NCBI GenBank assembly: GCA_900312665.1
Contig: ONZQ02000009.1
Location: forward strand, 1,536,744-1,600,743
DNA: 64,000 nt
Direction: 5' to 3'
Source: Cephalotrichum gorgonifer
Taxonomy: Eukaryota; Ascomycota; Sordariomycetes; Microascales; Microascaceae
Under the pieces are notes generated by a model. That model was not told where the DNA came from. It did no database searches and saw only the letters and a program-made list of their open reading frames with translations. Positions 33,939 through 43,907 of this stretch are shown here, piece by piece (position 1 is the first letter of the stretch; each line of letters opens with the position of its first letter). The position numbers were made by a program, and so were the translations under genes.

Positions 33939-34887
33939 CGCAGTAAGCTACATGGGGTCAGTGGTAGTTTGTTCTTTGTACAGCGCACGAGTCATACAGT
34001 GGCAATATCCTTCAATCCCTGGTAGTGGAGTTCCAACGACTGTTTGGTTATGTGGGTCGTACAAGAAAGCCAGCGATGCGATTGGCGCAGAAGATACACC
34101 CTCCGGTCGAGGCCATGGTTTGACTTCAAGGAACCGATCCTACAGGCTGAAGGCACCACCTCATTCGCCCCAGGGATGCTCTTGCTATTGCTCGCGCATC
34201 CGCAGCGAGAACGGATATTATTAACTCTGGTCTGATGAGGATGAGACACAGTTTCTGCCCCAACAGGTTGAGACCTGGTAGTTGGTTAATTCTTAGAGAA
34301 GGAAAAGGCAAGTATGCTAGAAAGCCAATCGATAGCCATTCGAGAGCAACGAAACTTTACCGAGGGTCTAGAGGAACACTAAACCGGAACACTAAACCCC
34401 GGTAAAGCCAGTCGTCACGTCACACGTAGTCCTCCCCTCCCGCGCGGGTTTGGAAGATCCTTGGGATGGCTTGGCCGTGGGGTCCAAGCCGTCTTATATA
34501 TTGTGCCAAGTCGTCGAATTTAGCACTAATTCGATATTTCTTGGTGAGGAGTTTCATTGCCGCCGAGGTTGCGCCCGCCCGCTAGTATATCCTTGGCCCG
34601 TAGCGTCGAACCGTCCCGGTATCAGCTACGTGCTTCTAGCGCCCGGTTTCTCGGGCCTTTTGGCCGCTACCGGATGCTATCGTCTCAGAGAGATACCCAT
34701 ATTTGTGGATGAGCCCCTGAGGAACAATTCACGCCGCACTTCCACGCTGATTTTGAAAAATTGTGGCAGGAATTGTGGTCCGCTTCTCTATGACGACATT
34801 ACACATAGAGAGCAGCCTCGGTCTTAGTTCCAACTACTCGCATTCGTAGACGTGCCCCCCGTCTTACCCTTCACCCGTCCTGAAATT

Positions 34888-34907
34888 CTCGCACTCACGA
34901 GTGCGAG
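34888..34907. repeat. Inverted repeat, 8-bp arms, 4-base loop
   Basis: CTCGCACT, loop CACG, then AGTGCGAG. Confidence 0.75.
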
Positions 34908-35100
34908 TGGGTGAGCTGTATAATAATACCTCACGATCGCGGTGGAATATCTATGAACTCCACTCCCATTCTTGTTTTCAAGGTGGAGCAGCAACCAGTA
35001 GCCCAGAGCTCGGTGACAGCTCCACAAGCAGCCTCCACAAGTGGGCTTCTGTCAACGCGCGCATCTTCATCTCGCCGAAGAAGAGCCCGAATCTCGCGAT

Positions 35101-35118
35101 TACTCGTACTCGTACTCG
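35101..35118. repeat. Hexamer tandem repeat (TACTCG)3
   Basis: Three exact copies, with a further degenerate copy near 35142. Confidence 0.75.
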
Positions 35119-36598
35119 TGGATTGGTAATTAGAATTAGATGCGTACTCGTATTCCGACTAGTATGCCGAGGTCCTGAAAACGACTAGTGATGATCGAGA
35201 CAATACACGATAAAAAATACACGCACTGGTTTCGTAACAAGATGGGCTTATGCGCGATGTCGAGAGAATTACGATCACAGTCCTAGGAACACGTCTCAGA
35301 ATGACCAGTAATCGACTGTATCTGGCAAAAACAATTATTCCCTGCAAGTACCTGGTATCTGGTGTCTTACTAGTTGATCGAGTATGACATTTGAAACCCA
35401 CCACGTGGGTAGATAAAGTGCAATTGCGGCAATCCGTACGTTGTATCACCACAGAGCTCACGAGTACTAAAACAGTTAATAAACGCCGATACTAGTATCC
35501 GGGCTCGCAGAAATTAAGAGCCGCAACATTACATCGCTCCTGTGTCCGACTTTCGTTCGGTCCCCTTCGGAGGGCTTGTACCCACATTGTGGACTCTTCC
35601 GCCCCACCCGGCCCACTCTCAAGGCCCACGGAAGCGCTAGCGGATTCGGGCCGAAGGCAAAATCTTCACCTTACGACATAGTGGCGTAGCTGTACTCGCA
35701 GCCAAGATATCTACCCTAGGAACATGACGTCTAGTCCGCTTTGCTTGCTCCCTCCCTGCTCTCAGGGGGGCGAAGAGGCGTCTAGGGGGTGGCTCGGTGG
35801 CGGGTCGGAAGTGGGCAGGCGCCTTAAACAAGACATAGCCCGGATACCAACCTCGACCACACACCCAGCTTTGCTAACGAAAACAAAAATGGGCATTCCG
35901 AAATGTCCACAAGACAGCACGTCTGCTAAAAACCTAATGATCGCTCCTAAAATGGATGTTAAGCGCAAGCGCAACTAAAGGCCGGCCGGCATACCACGTC
36001 AGTATCCACACGCTAGCGCCGGCCGAAAACACGGACAGTAACATGCGCCGACTTGCCGGCAGGGCGGGCCTAGCGCGGCTTCAATCACCCTCCGTAGCTG
36101 CCGGAGTCGCATCACGCGGACCTTTTCGTCCTTCACAGCTACTCCACTGCTTCGTTCCACGCCCTAGCTCCGTCCTTTCCGAGGAGGTCCTTTAACTTCC
36201 CCTTCGCTGTGACGGTAGGAAAGTGACGTGGGCGTCGGAATTTCATGTTGGGACGACACCCCGTCACCGAGAATTGCGTCGAACCTTAATCCTTGAGATC
36301 GAGGCGTTCTACTCATTGTCGATGCAGACTTTTTCTCGCCCCTAACCCCCTAACCCCCCACTCCCCACCCCCCCCTTTACTTGTAGACCTAGACAGAACC
36401 CCTCCCCTCCATATTGGTACCCCGGAGATATCCCCGACTTCCCCCTACCTTGTGGCTGCGTGACCCTGGGCCGCCCCCCTTTTAAGTTCTTTCTCCAAAG
36501 TGTGCCACCCTCCCTCTCCTCATAAAACCCGGTGATCCCCCACGCCACCCCGCCCCGCGTTCTATGAACCTAACCTTCCACCCGCAAAAGAAATCAAA

Positions 36599-38507
36599 AT
36601 GGCATTCAAGAAGAAAGAAACCCATGCGCAGCAGTCAGAGGATGTGCGCAATGCACCCTCATCCGAGCTAGAGAACGCCCAGGATACCACCTCCGCTGCT
36701 GCGGGGGAGAAGATCACCTTCTATGCCGTCTTTCTCGGAGCAGTCGCTAGTATCGGCGGCTTCATGTTCGGATATGTCAGGTACGACACGCCCCTAACAC
36801 CTTCATCCCGCCTCAGCTACCATGCCCATGACCCATCAAAATACTTACCTGGCATCGCCCGCTTAGTGGCCAGATCTCTGGGTTCTTCCTCATGCAGGAC
36901 TACGCCCGACGCTTCGGAGAGGCGCAGCCGGACGGCTCATTCACGTTCAGCGCCACACGCCAGGGCACGATCGTCGGTATGCTCAGCGCTGGCTGCCTCA
37001 TCGGGGCCCTGATTTCCGGTAAACTTGCAGACACGTTCGGTCGACGACTAGCTATCTCTGGAGCGGCCACCTTCGCCTGCATCGGTAATATCGTCGAGAT
37101 ATCGTCTGAAACTGTCTGGGCTCAGTACGCCGTAGGCCGTGGTCTCACGGGTATCAGCATTGGAGCCCTTTCGGTTTTGGTCCCCATGTACCAGTCGGAA
37201 AGCAGCCCTGCCATCATCCGAGGTGTTCTGGTTACCTGCTACCAGCTCTTCGTCACCCTGGGTATCTGGACCGCGGAGATGGTGGACTGGGGAACCGAAT
37301 CCAGGACTAATAGCGCGTCGTGGAGGATTCCCAACGGTCTCGGATTCCTGTGGGCGCTCATCCTCGGAGTCGGCATCCTCTTCCTCCCCGAGAGCCCCCG
37401 GTACGCCTACCGCAAGGGACATATCGACCAGGCCCGCCACACCATTGCGAGGTTGGCTGGTCTGGAGCCGAATGCACCCAGCGTGAACAAGGAGATCGCT
37501 GAGATTGAGGCCAAGCTCTCCGAGGAGAAGGGTGCGGCTTCTACGAAGTGGCACGATATCTTCACTGCTGACCGAATGTTCTACCGGACTGTGCTTGGAA
37601 TTGTGCTCCAGGCCGGACAGCAGCTCACCGGCGCGAACTACTTCTTCTACTACGGAACGACCGCGTTCAAGGCTACAGGTCTTAGCAACAGCTACGTCAC
37701 GCAACTCATCCTGGGGTCTGTGAACGTGGTTTGCACCATCTTCGGTGTGTACTTCATCCACAAGGTCGGCCGTAGGAAGGCACTTGTTGGCGGCGCACTA
37801 TGGATGATGGCTTGCTTCTTGTGAGTGTATATACCGAACACTGAAATACCGGGAAGTCTATTAACGATACCTTAGCGTCTTCGCCTTCGTCGGACACTTC
37901 GCACTTGACGAGGCAAACCCCATGGCTACTCCCCGGGCTGGATCCGTGCTCATTGCATTCTCATGCCTTGCCATCGCCGCTTTTGCCATTACGTGGGGCC
38001 CGCTCGTCTGGGCCGTCGTCGCCGAGCTCTACCCTTCCCAGTACCGCGCCCGGTGCATGGCCCTGGCTACGGCGTCGAACTGGTTGTTCAACTTGTGAGT
38101 TCACCCAATCAGTCACCATGTATTCAGTTCACCCCTGCTAACTTATCCAATAGCCTCATTTCCTTCTTGTGAGTAGCGCGTTTCCATTTATACCCCGGGT
38201 GTTAACCCACCTCCCCCATTATGGGTATGTACTGACTATGAGACCTAGTACGCGCTTCATCACCGATAAGATTGACTACCTCTACGGCCTCGTGTTTGCG
38301 GGCTGCTGTGCGGCGCTCGCCGTTATTGTATTCTTCTTCTTGATCGAGTCGAAGGGCCGCACTCTCGAGGATATCGACACGATGTACGTCCATCGCGTCA
38401 ACCCGATCACGTCTGCGAAGTGGCACCCGGACATGAAGGAGAAGAGCTCTTCCTCAGGTTCGGATGTACGGAACTCCACCGGCAGCGTGGCACACGAAAT
38501 GGAATGA
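36599..38507 (+). CDS. MFS hexose-type sugar transporter
   Basis: Five exons (36599-36780, 36867-37820, 37876-38094, 38154-38168, 38249-38507) give 542 residues. Exon 4 is a 15-base micro-exon (coding FLISFF across its joins). Marks: GGFMFGYVSGQISGF in TM1, GKLADTFGRRLA, YAVGRGLTGISIGALSVLVPMYQSE split over TM4-5, PESPRYAYRKG, LQAGQQLTGANYFFYYGT in TM7, KVGRRKALVGG, ELYPSQYRARCMALATASNW and a closing IESKGRTLEDID. QQLTG in TM7 and the PESPR loop are those of yeast-type hexose transporters. It would import glucose or related hexoses at the plasma membrane. The last exons are separated by 59-80 bp introns, all with gtgag donors. It converges with the squalene-epoxidase-like gene, 208 bp apart. 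Confidence 0.94.
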
Positions 38508-38715
38508 GGGGTAAACAGTAGGATATCCCACCTTGTTAGAGGACGGTTTGACTTCTAATAGGTGGGATTAAAGTGGGGTGGAAAAGCAATACATTTTGTA
38601 TATTAGTGGGATCATTGGGTTGAGCGACAGCGTGGGTCGTTCCACATAGGCGTCCTAGCCGACTCGGCGTTAAATGGAAATGGTTTTGCAAACGAAAAGG
38701 GTGTCAGATAAGCCA

Positions 38716-40297
38716 CTAATTTCTAACCTCATCCATAATGGAAGGCAGAAGAATGAGGGCCGCGCTGTAGAGCATTACTATCGAATCTACTACCGCTCTC
38801 GGCAGCTCCGACGAGCGAACACTTCGCATATGCAACCCAACACTGAACAATGCGATACGGACAAAATACCTGATTAGCAATAAGGGGCTCTCAATTATAC
38901 CTCCCATGAGCCCAACGGCGCCTCCGAAATTCTCTTCTCCACCCTGAACGAACGTAATAAAGCCTCGCTGCATGATCCCGAGGGCTCTGGCTGCGAACGT
39001 GTCAGCGTCCGGTGAATAATAGCCGAAGGGAATCTAGGATACGTACCTTCAGAAGCAAAGAGAAGATAGAGGCACTGTGCCAGGACGTTTAGCGACGCGC
39101 TGTGATATTTCCGCTTCCAGTGGAAGTCGCCCAGCTTCTTCAGGACGGCGTTACTATCACCGAGAGATAAAATAGCTTCTGGCTTGAGCAGGTCGGCAAG
39201 AAGGATGGCATCCTTGATGGCCACCGTCATCCCCGCCCCCGTCATCGGATGTCGCATGTTTGCGGCGTCACCGAGCATAACCAGGCCCGGCACATGGCTA
39301 GGGATAGAGGGCATCCAGCTGTTCGGCATACTCCGAAGACGACCACTCCTTAGTGCCTCTCGAAGGCTGGGCTGAAGCCACCGCGGAAGGGTGGGCAAGA
39401 CCCGCTCAGCTATGTGGGTCCGGACGGCATTATGGCCGACCAACTTGGCGTAGACATCATCGAATATATCAATAAGGATCCGAGTTTCGCCGTTACTAAT
39501 TTGGTAGACGAGAAGTGGTGGGCCAGAACCTAGAACCCCATACGCATAATAGGGCATGGGAAGGTGGACGCCAGAGAGCTCGAGGCCCCAGAACCTGGAT
39601 TGAGACTTGGGCTTAGAGGGTGAGAACTGCGAGCGGAAATTTGAGTTGGCACCGTCGGCAAGTATAATGAGATCTGCGAAATACTACCGGAAAGGGAATA
39701 GGTTAGTGAAAACGTTACAAAAGATAGGCAAGGTATAATTGGCTTAGATGGAGCCAGGATTTAGGCGAGCACGAGGTTCTGTAGACTTACCTCCGTAAAC
39801 AATCCGTTGTTTCCCCTTGAACATTTCACACCAATAACACGTCCCGTGTTATCGTCTCGTAGAATATCCCGTGCCGTAGTCTCAATTAGACTTACGTCGG
39901 TGTGGTCCTCCTCGATAGCAGTGCGGAGCTTAGCGACAAATCGGCCATGATGGAAACTGCGCCCAGTATGCTCCTTCACGCGTGTCCGGCCGGCGCCATC
40001 AGCGAATATCTCCGGGCAGAACCAAAAGGATGTCTCCTCGTCTCCCCAGTAAAGATGGTAACCTCTGACCGGTGTCGCTTCAATACCTTCTAGACACTCT
40101 TCGAGACCCAAGTGCTCGAGGCCTTTCACGCCCCCAGGCTGAAGGAGCTCCCCGACAATCCGATCCGGTTCGGCAAGGCTCCTCTCAATCACCAGCACGC
40201 TTCGGCCTTGTCGTCCGAAGGATCTGGCTAGTACACAACCTGCGACGCCAGCCCCAATAATGAGAACGTCGTAGGATGTCGCGTGGATTGTCGCCAT
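38716..40297 (-). CDS. erg1: Squalene monooxygenase (squalene epoxidase)-like FAD enzyme
   Basis: Three exons (39791-40297, 39048-boundary 39047-39683, 38716-38990), introns 107 and 56 bp, 472 residues. Rossmann motif VLIIGAGVAGCVLARSFGRQG, then VIERSLAEPDRIVGELLQPGG, the most characteristic block of squalene epoxidases, and GRSFHHGRFVAKLR. The second FAD block is GLVMLGDAANMRHPMTGAGMTVAIKD, and the C-terminus has two hydrophobic helices that anchor the enzyme to the ER. The family converts squalene to 2,3-oxidosqualene with O2 and NADPH and is the target of allylamines. It lacks the longer N-terminal lead of many canonical Erg1 proteins and sits in an accessory region, so it may be a paralog rather than the housekeeping copy; the window cannot tell. 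An in-frame ATG at 40339 would add 14 residues. Confidence 0.9.
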
Positions 40298-40710
40298 TGA
40301 GGATGCCAGAAACGTCGGTCGAAGATTGGGACAATGCATCTTCCGCGCTCAGGAAATAGCGTTGGAAAATATCCGGGTAATCTCTGTCGGCGGTTACCTG
40401 AAATAAAATTGCCAAAAATAATCGACTCTTGCTAGTGGGCGCTGCTACCCCAATCAACAGTGCCCATTTGCCGCCCTGATGTAACCTAGTTTGGTCGCGA
40501 CAAGTGGCGGCACGTCCAAGCCTTCCCACTGGACGGGGTGACTCCATTGTGCATGATGCATGTTCCATGATGCGCAGGGAAGCATTGTGAAATGGAGATA
40601 TGTTGGCCTTCCCCCTTGAGTTGAAGCCCATGACCGGGCTATATCCTATAACTCTCTGCCGTGAGGACAAACTGGCCGGTTCCTCCGTTTAATTCTGCGC
40701 AGTACTGATT
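40298..40710. promoter_or_regulatory. Short divergent promoter, squalene epoxidase-like / 7-TM protein
   Basis: 413 bp separate the two divergent ATGs, so both genes very likely share control sequences. I could not single out a known operator such as a clear sterol response element. Confidence 0.5.
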
Positions 40711-41946
40711 ATGGCCTCCAAAACAGTAGGTTGGGTATCGTCACCAGACGGGAGAGGAACAATCGACATCCTCTGGACCAACCTCCTCGCACTATTCGTC
40801 TGCGTCTGGACCGTTCTTCACCATAATATCCAAGCGAGGGACGAGGGAGAATGGACGGTAATAGTCCGCAAACTCCGGTGGGCAGCACTGGCCGTCTGCG
40901 CACCGGAAATGCTCACCCTCTTCGCCATCATGCAATGGAACGCCGCGAACAAGTCCGTCTCTGAGATGCACAGCCTTGGCCACAGTGACTGGACACAGGT
41001 ACACGCCTTTTTCGCCAACGCCGGCGGCTTCATGCTCGCGGCGCCCGATTTTCCAGCTTTCCCCATCAACGCCACCTCCGTCCACTACCTCTGCAAGGAG
41101 AAGCTCATTAAAAAGCCTTCTATCACTCGAGAGGAGATATGGGATCGAAGCAAGGCAGACCGGTTTGCAAAGGGCCTGGCTTTTCTACAGGCCGGCTGGT
41201 TGCTCATCCACATCATTGCGAGGCTTCTCCAGCAACTTCCCATCACTCCCTTCGAAATCTTTACGGCCGCCTTCATCATCCCCACGCTAGCGACTCTGTA
41301 CTTCTGGTCCAGCAAACCCCAGAATGTCGCGGAAGCAACAGTTATTAGGGTAGACTGGACCATTGCCCAACTCCTCATTTCAGCAGGTGATGTTGCTAAG
41401 GACCCGTACGTGGACACCCCTCTGGATTTCATTGAGAAGCCTGTCTGGGAGGGATGGCGACGCCTCCCATCGCTCCTGCACTTCGGCGGACTGGAGAGGC
41501 GACCGTTAATACGAATACCAAATGACTATTCGCCACCGCCCCCGACGGGGATGGAAGCCACAATAGTGTGGGTGATATCTGTCGTCCACGCTATGATCCA
41601 CTTGGCAAGCTGGTCTTACGAGTTCCCAACCGAGACGGAGAAGATTATCTGGAGAGTTAGCAGCGTCACGTTGCTGACCGTGATGGTTATCGGAGGCCTT
41701 GTGCCAGTCCTATCAACCCGCCCGTGGTTCGACTTTACTTTCACCCTTCTTTGGATGTGGAAGCTGGAGGCTAAAAAGAATACATTCATTCGTCGGTGGG
41801 CTTTTCGAGTTGTTGCAGATGCTGCATATATTGTGTACATCATCGCACGGTTCATGATCTTCGTTGAGATGTTCATGGCATTCCGAGCGGCCCCTGCAAA
41901 GGCATACGAGGATATTTCTTGGCTTTCATTTTGGCCGCATGTATAA
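40711..41946 (+). CDS. Uncharacterised fungal 7-TM membrane protein
   Basis: Intronless, 411 residues, with about seven hydrophobic segments (near 18-38, 55-76, 155-175, 180-200, 283-302, 315-335, 375-397). The first third has the pattern I associate with a large uncharacterised family of ascomycetes and basidiomycetes: an opening ILWTNLLALFVCVWTVLH, a PE dipeptide within TM2 (CAPEMLTLFAIMQW) and WTQVHAFFANAGGF in the following loop. Its biochemical function is unknown to me. It is transcribed divergently from the squalene-epoxidase-like gene across 413 bp and converges on the SDR gene, 149 bp away. That placement suggests an ER or vacuolar membrane role linked to lipid or terpenoid chemistry, which is inference only. 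Confidence 0.83.
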   Translation: MASKTVGWVSSPDGRGTIDILWTNLLALFVCVWTVLHHNIQARDEGEWTVIVRKLRWAALAVCAPEMLTLFAIMQWNAANKSVSEMHSLGHSDWTQVHAFFANAGGFMLAAPDFPAFPINATSVHYLCKEKLIKKPSITREEIWDRSKADRFAKGLAFLQAGWLLIHIIARLLQQLPITPFEIFTAAFIIPTLATLYFWSSKPQNVAEATVIRVDWTIAQLLISAGDVAKDPYVDTPLDFIEKPVWEGWRRLPSLLHFGGLERRPLIRIPNDYSPPPPTGMEATIVWVISVVHAMIHLASWSYEFPTETEKIIWRVSSVTLLTVMVIGGLVPVLSTRPWFDFTFTLLWMWKLEAKKNTFIRRWAFRVVADAAYIVYIIARFMIFVEMFMAFRAAPAKAYEDISWLSFWPHV

Positions 41947-42095
41947 TAGAGTACTTGAATAGTATTGATGACTATGGAAACCGAAAATTACAGCGAGGAG
42001 TCTAACGAAAATAGCACAAATGTCATCCATATCTAGGATAATCCTCAAAGAAATGCAACGGCAGAACTCCTGACCTCCACTTGCATATGCACCCC

Positions 42096-43019
42096 TCAAA
42101 CTCCGTGGGCTTCAAGTTCTCTCTGGGTCCAATCCCAAACCTCCTTCGCCAGGTGGTCATTCATCCCATCAACACTCGCTTTACCAGTAATACCAACCGG
42201 AGTATAGTACTCTCCACTCTGAACATCCTTGGAAACGGAAGCCCAAAGCTGATTCTTAGCCCCGTCCTCAACAGTCTTCAGGAACCCATAGAAGAACCTG
42301 GTCATTGTGCGGACAATTGCTGGAGTCCCCGACGCCGAATCCATCAGATTTGTCTGCACTACTCCCGGGTGGATGGCTGCAACGGTAAATTGAGGGTATA
42401 CCTTTGCCATCTGCCTTACCCAGAGCACGTTGGCAAGTTTGCTCCGGAAGTATCTCTTGTACGGGCCCAGGCTGTCTGCCGGAGTCTTGAGCGATTCGAA
42501 ATGAAATTCGCCTTGTGGCCACATGGTATGCCCGTCCGAGGATAAAGAAACGATTCGCACGTCTCCAGTGCGGGCGGTCGTCTCAAGGACAGGAAGTAGA
42601 AGCTTCGTCAAGTAGGCATGGCCCATATGATTTGTCCCGAACTGAATTTCGTAGCCTTCCTTGGTGAGGCCGGGAAGGGTGGCCATGATGCCAGCATTGA
42701 GCATAAGGATGTCTAGGCGATCCGACTTCGATTTAAAGGTCGTCACAGCCTTTCTAATCGACTCGAACGATGTGAGGTCTAACTCGAGAAGCTCGATCCG
42801 GGAGCCTGGAATTTGCCGTTTGATATCGTCCGCGGCGACCTGGGCCTTTTCGAGGTTGCGTGATGCTAGCCATATCTGGGCTGGACCGTGGCGAGATAGC
42901 TCGAGGATGGTTTGTTTTCCAAGCCCGATGTTTCCTCCCGTGACTAGGATAACCTTCCCCTCTAATGAGGGGATATCTCGTTGAGAGTTGAACGAAGCGG
43001 ATTTGCTGAACAAGCCCAT
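42096..43019 (-). CDS. Short-chain dehydrogenase/reductase (retinol-dehydrogenase-like)
   Basis: Intronless, 307 residues. Classical SDR elements in order: VILVTGGNIGLGKQ (TGxxxGxG cofactor loop), the Asp of LDLTSFESI, LMLNAGIM (NAG), IVSLSSDGH (catalytic Ser), YFRSKLAN (catalytic Tyr and Lys in YxxxK) and IHPGVVQTNLM. An Arg after the first strand (WLASRNLEKA) suggests NADP(H). The pattern is that of the large fungal group related to retinol dehydrogenases and WWOX, which act on alcohols or ketones of lipophilic compounds. There is no PTS1 or membrane anchor. It is transcribed away from the regulator-like gene at 43908, with repeated motifs between them. Confidence 0.93.
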   Translation of the reverse strand: MGLFSKSASFNSQRDIPSLEGKVILVTGGNIGLGKQTILELSRHGPAQIWLASRNLEKAQVAADDIKRQIPGSRIELLELDLTSFESIRKAVTTFKSKSDRLDILMLNAGIMATLPGLTKEGYEIQFGTNHMGHAYLTKLLLPVLETTARTGDVRIVSLSSDGHTMWPQGEFHFESLKTPADSLGPYKRYFRSKLANVLWVRQMAKVYPQFTVAAIHPGVVQTNLMDSASGTPAIVRTMTRFFYGFLKTVEDGAKNQLWASVSKDVQSGEYYTPVGITGKASVDGMNDHLAKEVWDWTQRELEAHGV

Positions 43020-43398
43020 GGTGATTTCCCACGTACCGCAAAAAATTGGTGAGAGTATATGGATAAGAGATTAGGAGGATAAAAGTATCGAGATATGACG
43101 AGTGGATTTGAGAAGAATATCAAGCACAGGCGAGGGATTACAGCGACTTTATAATGATGTGTACATGATGTTCGGCCGGGGTGGGTGTCTACCTAGCATG
43201 CCTGCTGGGTATTCAAGGGCACACATTATACAACGTACAGGTGCTTACGACTACCAGAGAAGATACCCGTGGTTTCCAACAGTATCGTGATTTTCGATGT
43301 CATGCGACTTCGCCATAATGGCATCTTGGCCCTGGCCCAGCCAGGACTCTTTCCCCATTCCTGTCTAGCTTAATAGACATTAGCTGAATGTGGTGGGA

Positions 43399-43557
43399 GC
43401 GCTAAACCTAAAGCGGGAAACAGTTGAGCAGACTCACATGAGATTACAAGCGGACAGAGGCAACATTTGCGCTAAACCTAGAACGGCAAACAGTCGAGCT
43501 TGGCAAAGCCACGCCACGCTCTCCACACGCTAAACCTAAAACCGAAAGCAATCGGGA
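43399..43557. promoter_or_regulatory. Three direct repeats of a ~31-bp motif in a divergent promoter
   Basis: Copies at 43399-43429, 43469-43499 and 43527-43557. Copies 1 and 2 start exactly 70 bp apart and share gcgctaaaccta(a/g)a(g/a)cgg(g/c)aaacagt(t/c)gagc with four changes; copy 3 is more diverged (acgctaaacctaaaaccg). They lie between the divergent SDR and regulator-like genes. Related degenerate segments (ccggaaaatagtcgag, ctggaaaacag) follow at about 43624 and 43702. They could be binding sites for a shared regulator. Confidence 0.55.
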
Positions 43558-43907
43558 TTGACGGAGCCCCCGCTCATTTCACCCTAACTAATAGCTCGTG
43601 TCGACAATCGACCATTTACTCCATCCGGAAAATAGTCGAGATCCCTATCGTTCTCCTAATTCATCATCAAACTTTTACCAACGCCCGACAGTTGCCCCCA
43701 TCTGGAAAACAGCCTCCAGAACTGTAAAGATTCTTTCGCATGACTCCTCTTGGCGACTAGTCCCGAGCGTTCCATTCTCTTCGAAGTGTTCATCGCCAGC
43801 CAGCCACTGCGTTGATCTTGGCGTATCACCCCATGGGCTCCAACTTCCCCATCTCTAAGAGCGGGACCGGTGTGTATTCCCTTAATCTAACCCCTGTCCC
43901 CCTTATT

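Larger units (their letters stand above)
33151..36598. other. Gene-poor stretch with short tandem repeats
   Basis: About 3.4 kb without a supported gene. It holds a four-copy 25-bp repeat (33841-33938), a hairpin (34888-34907), a hexamer repeat (35101-35118) and a C-rich strand just before the next gene (about 36342-36378). The last 400 bp should include the promoter of the MFS gene. Confidence 0.5.

Noticed and set aside
36340..36378. C-rich strand with cccctaaccccctaacc, resembling fungal telomere repeats (CCCTAA)
   Set aside because: Only two imperfect units, then irregular C runs. Simple C-rich promoter sequence explains it.
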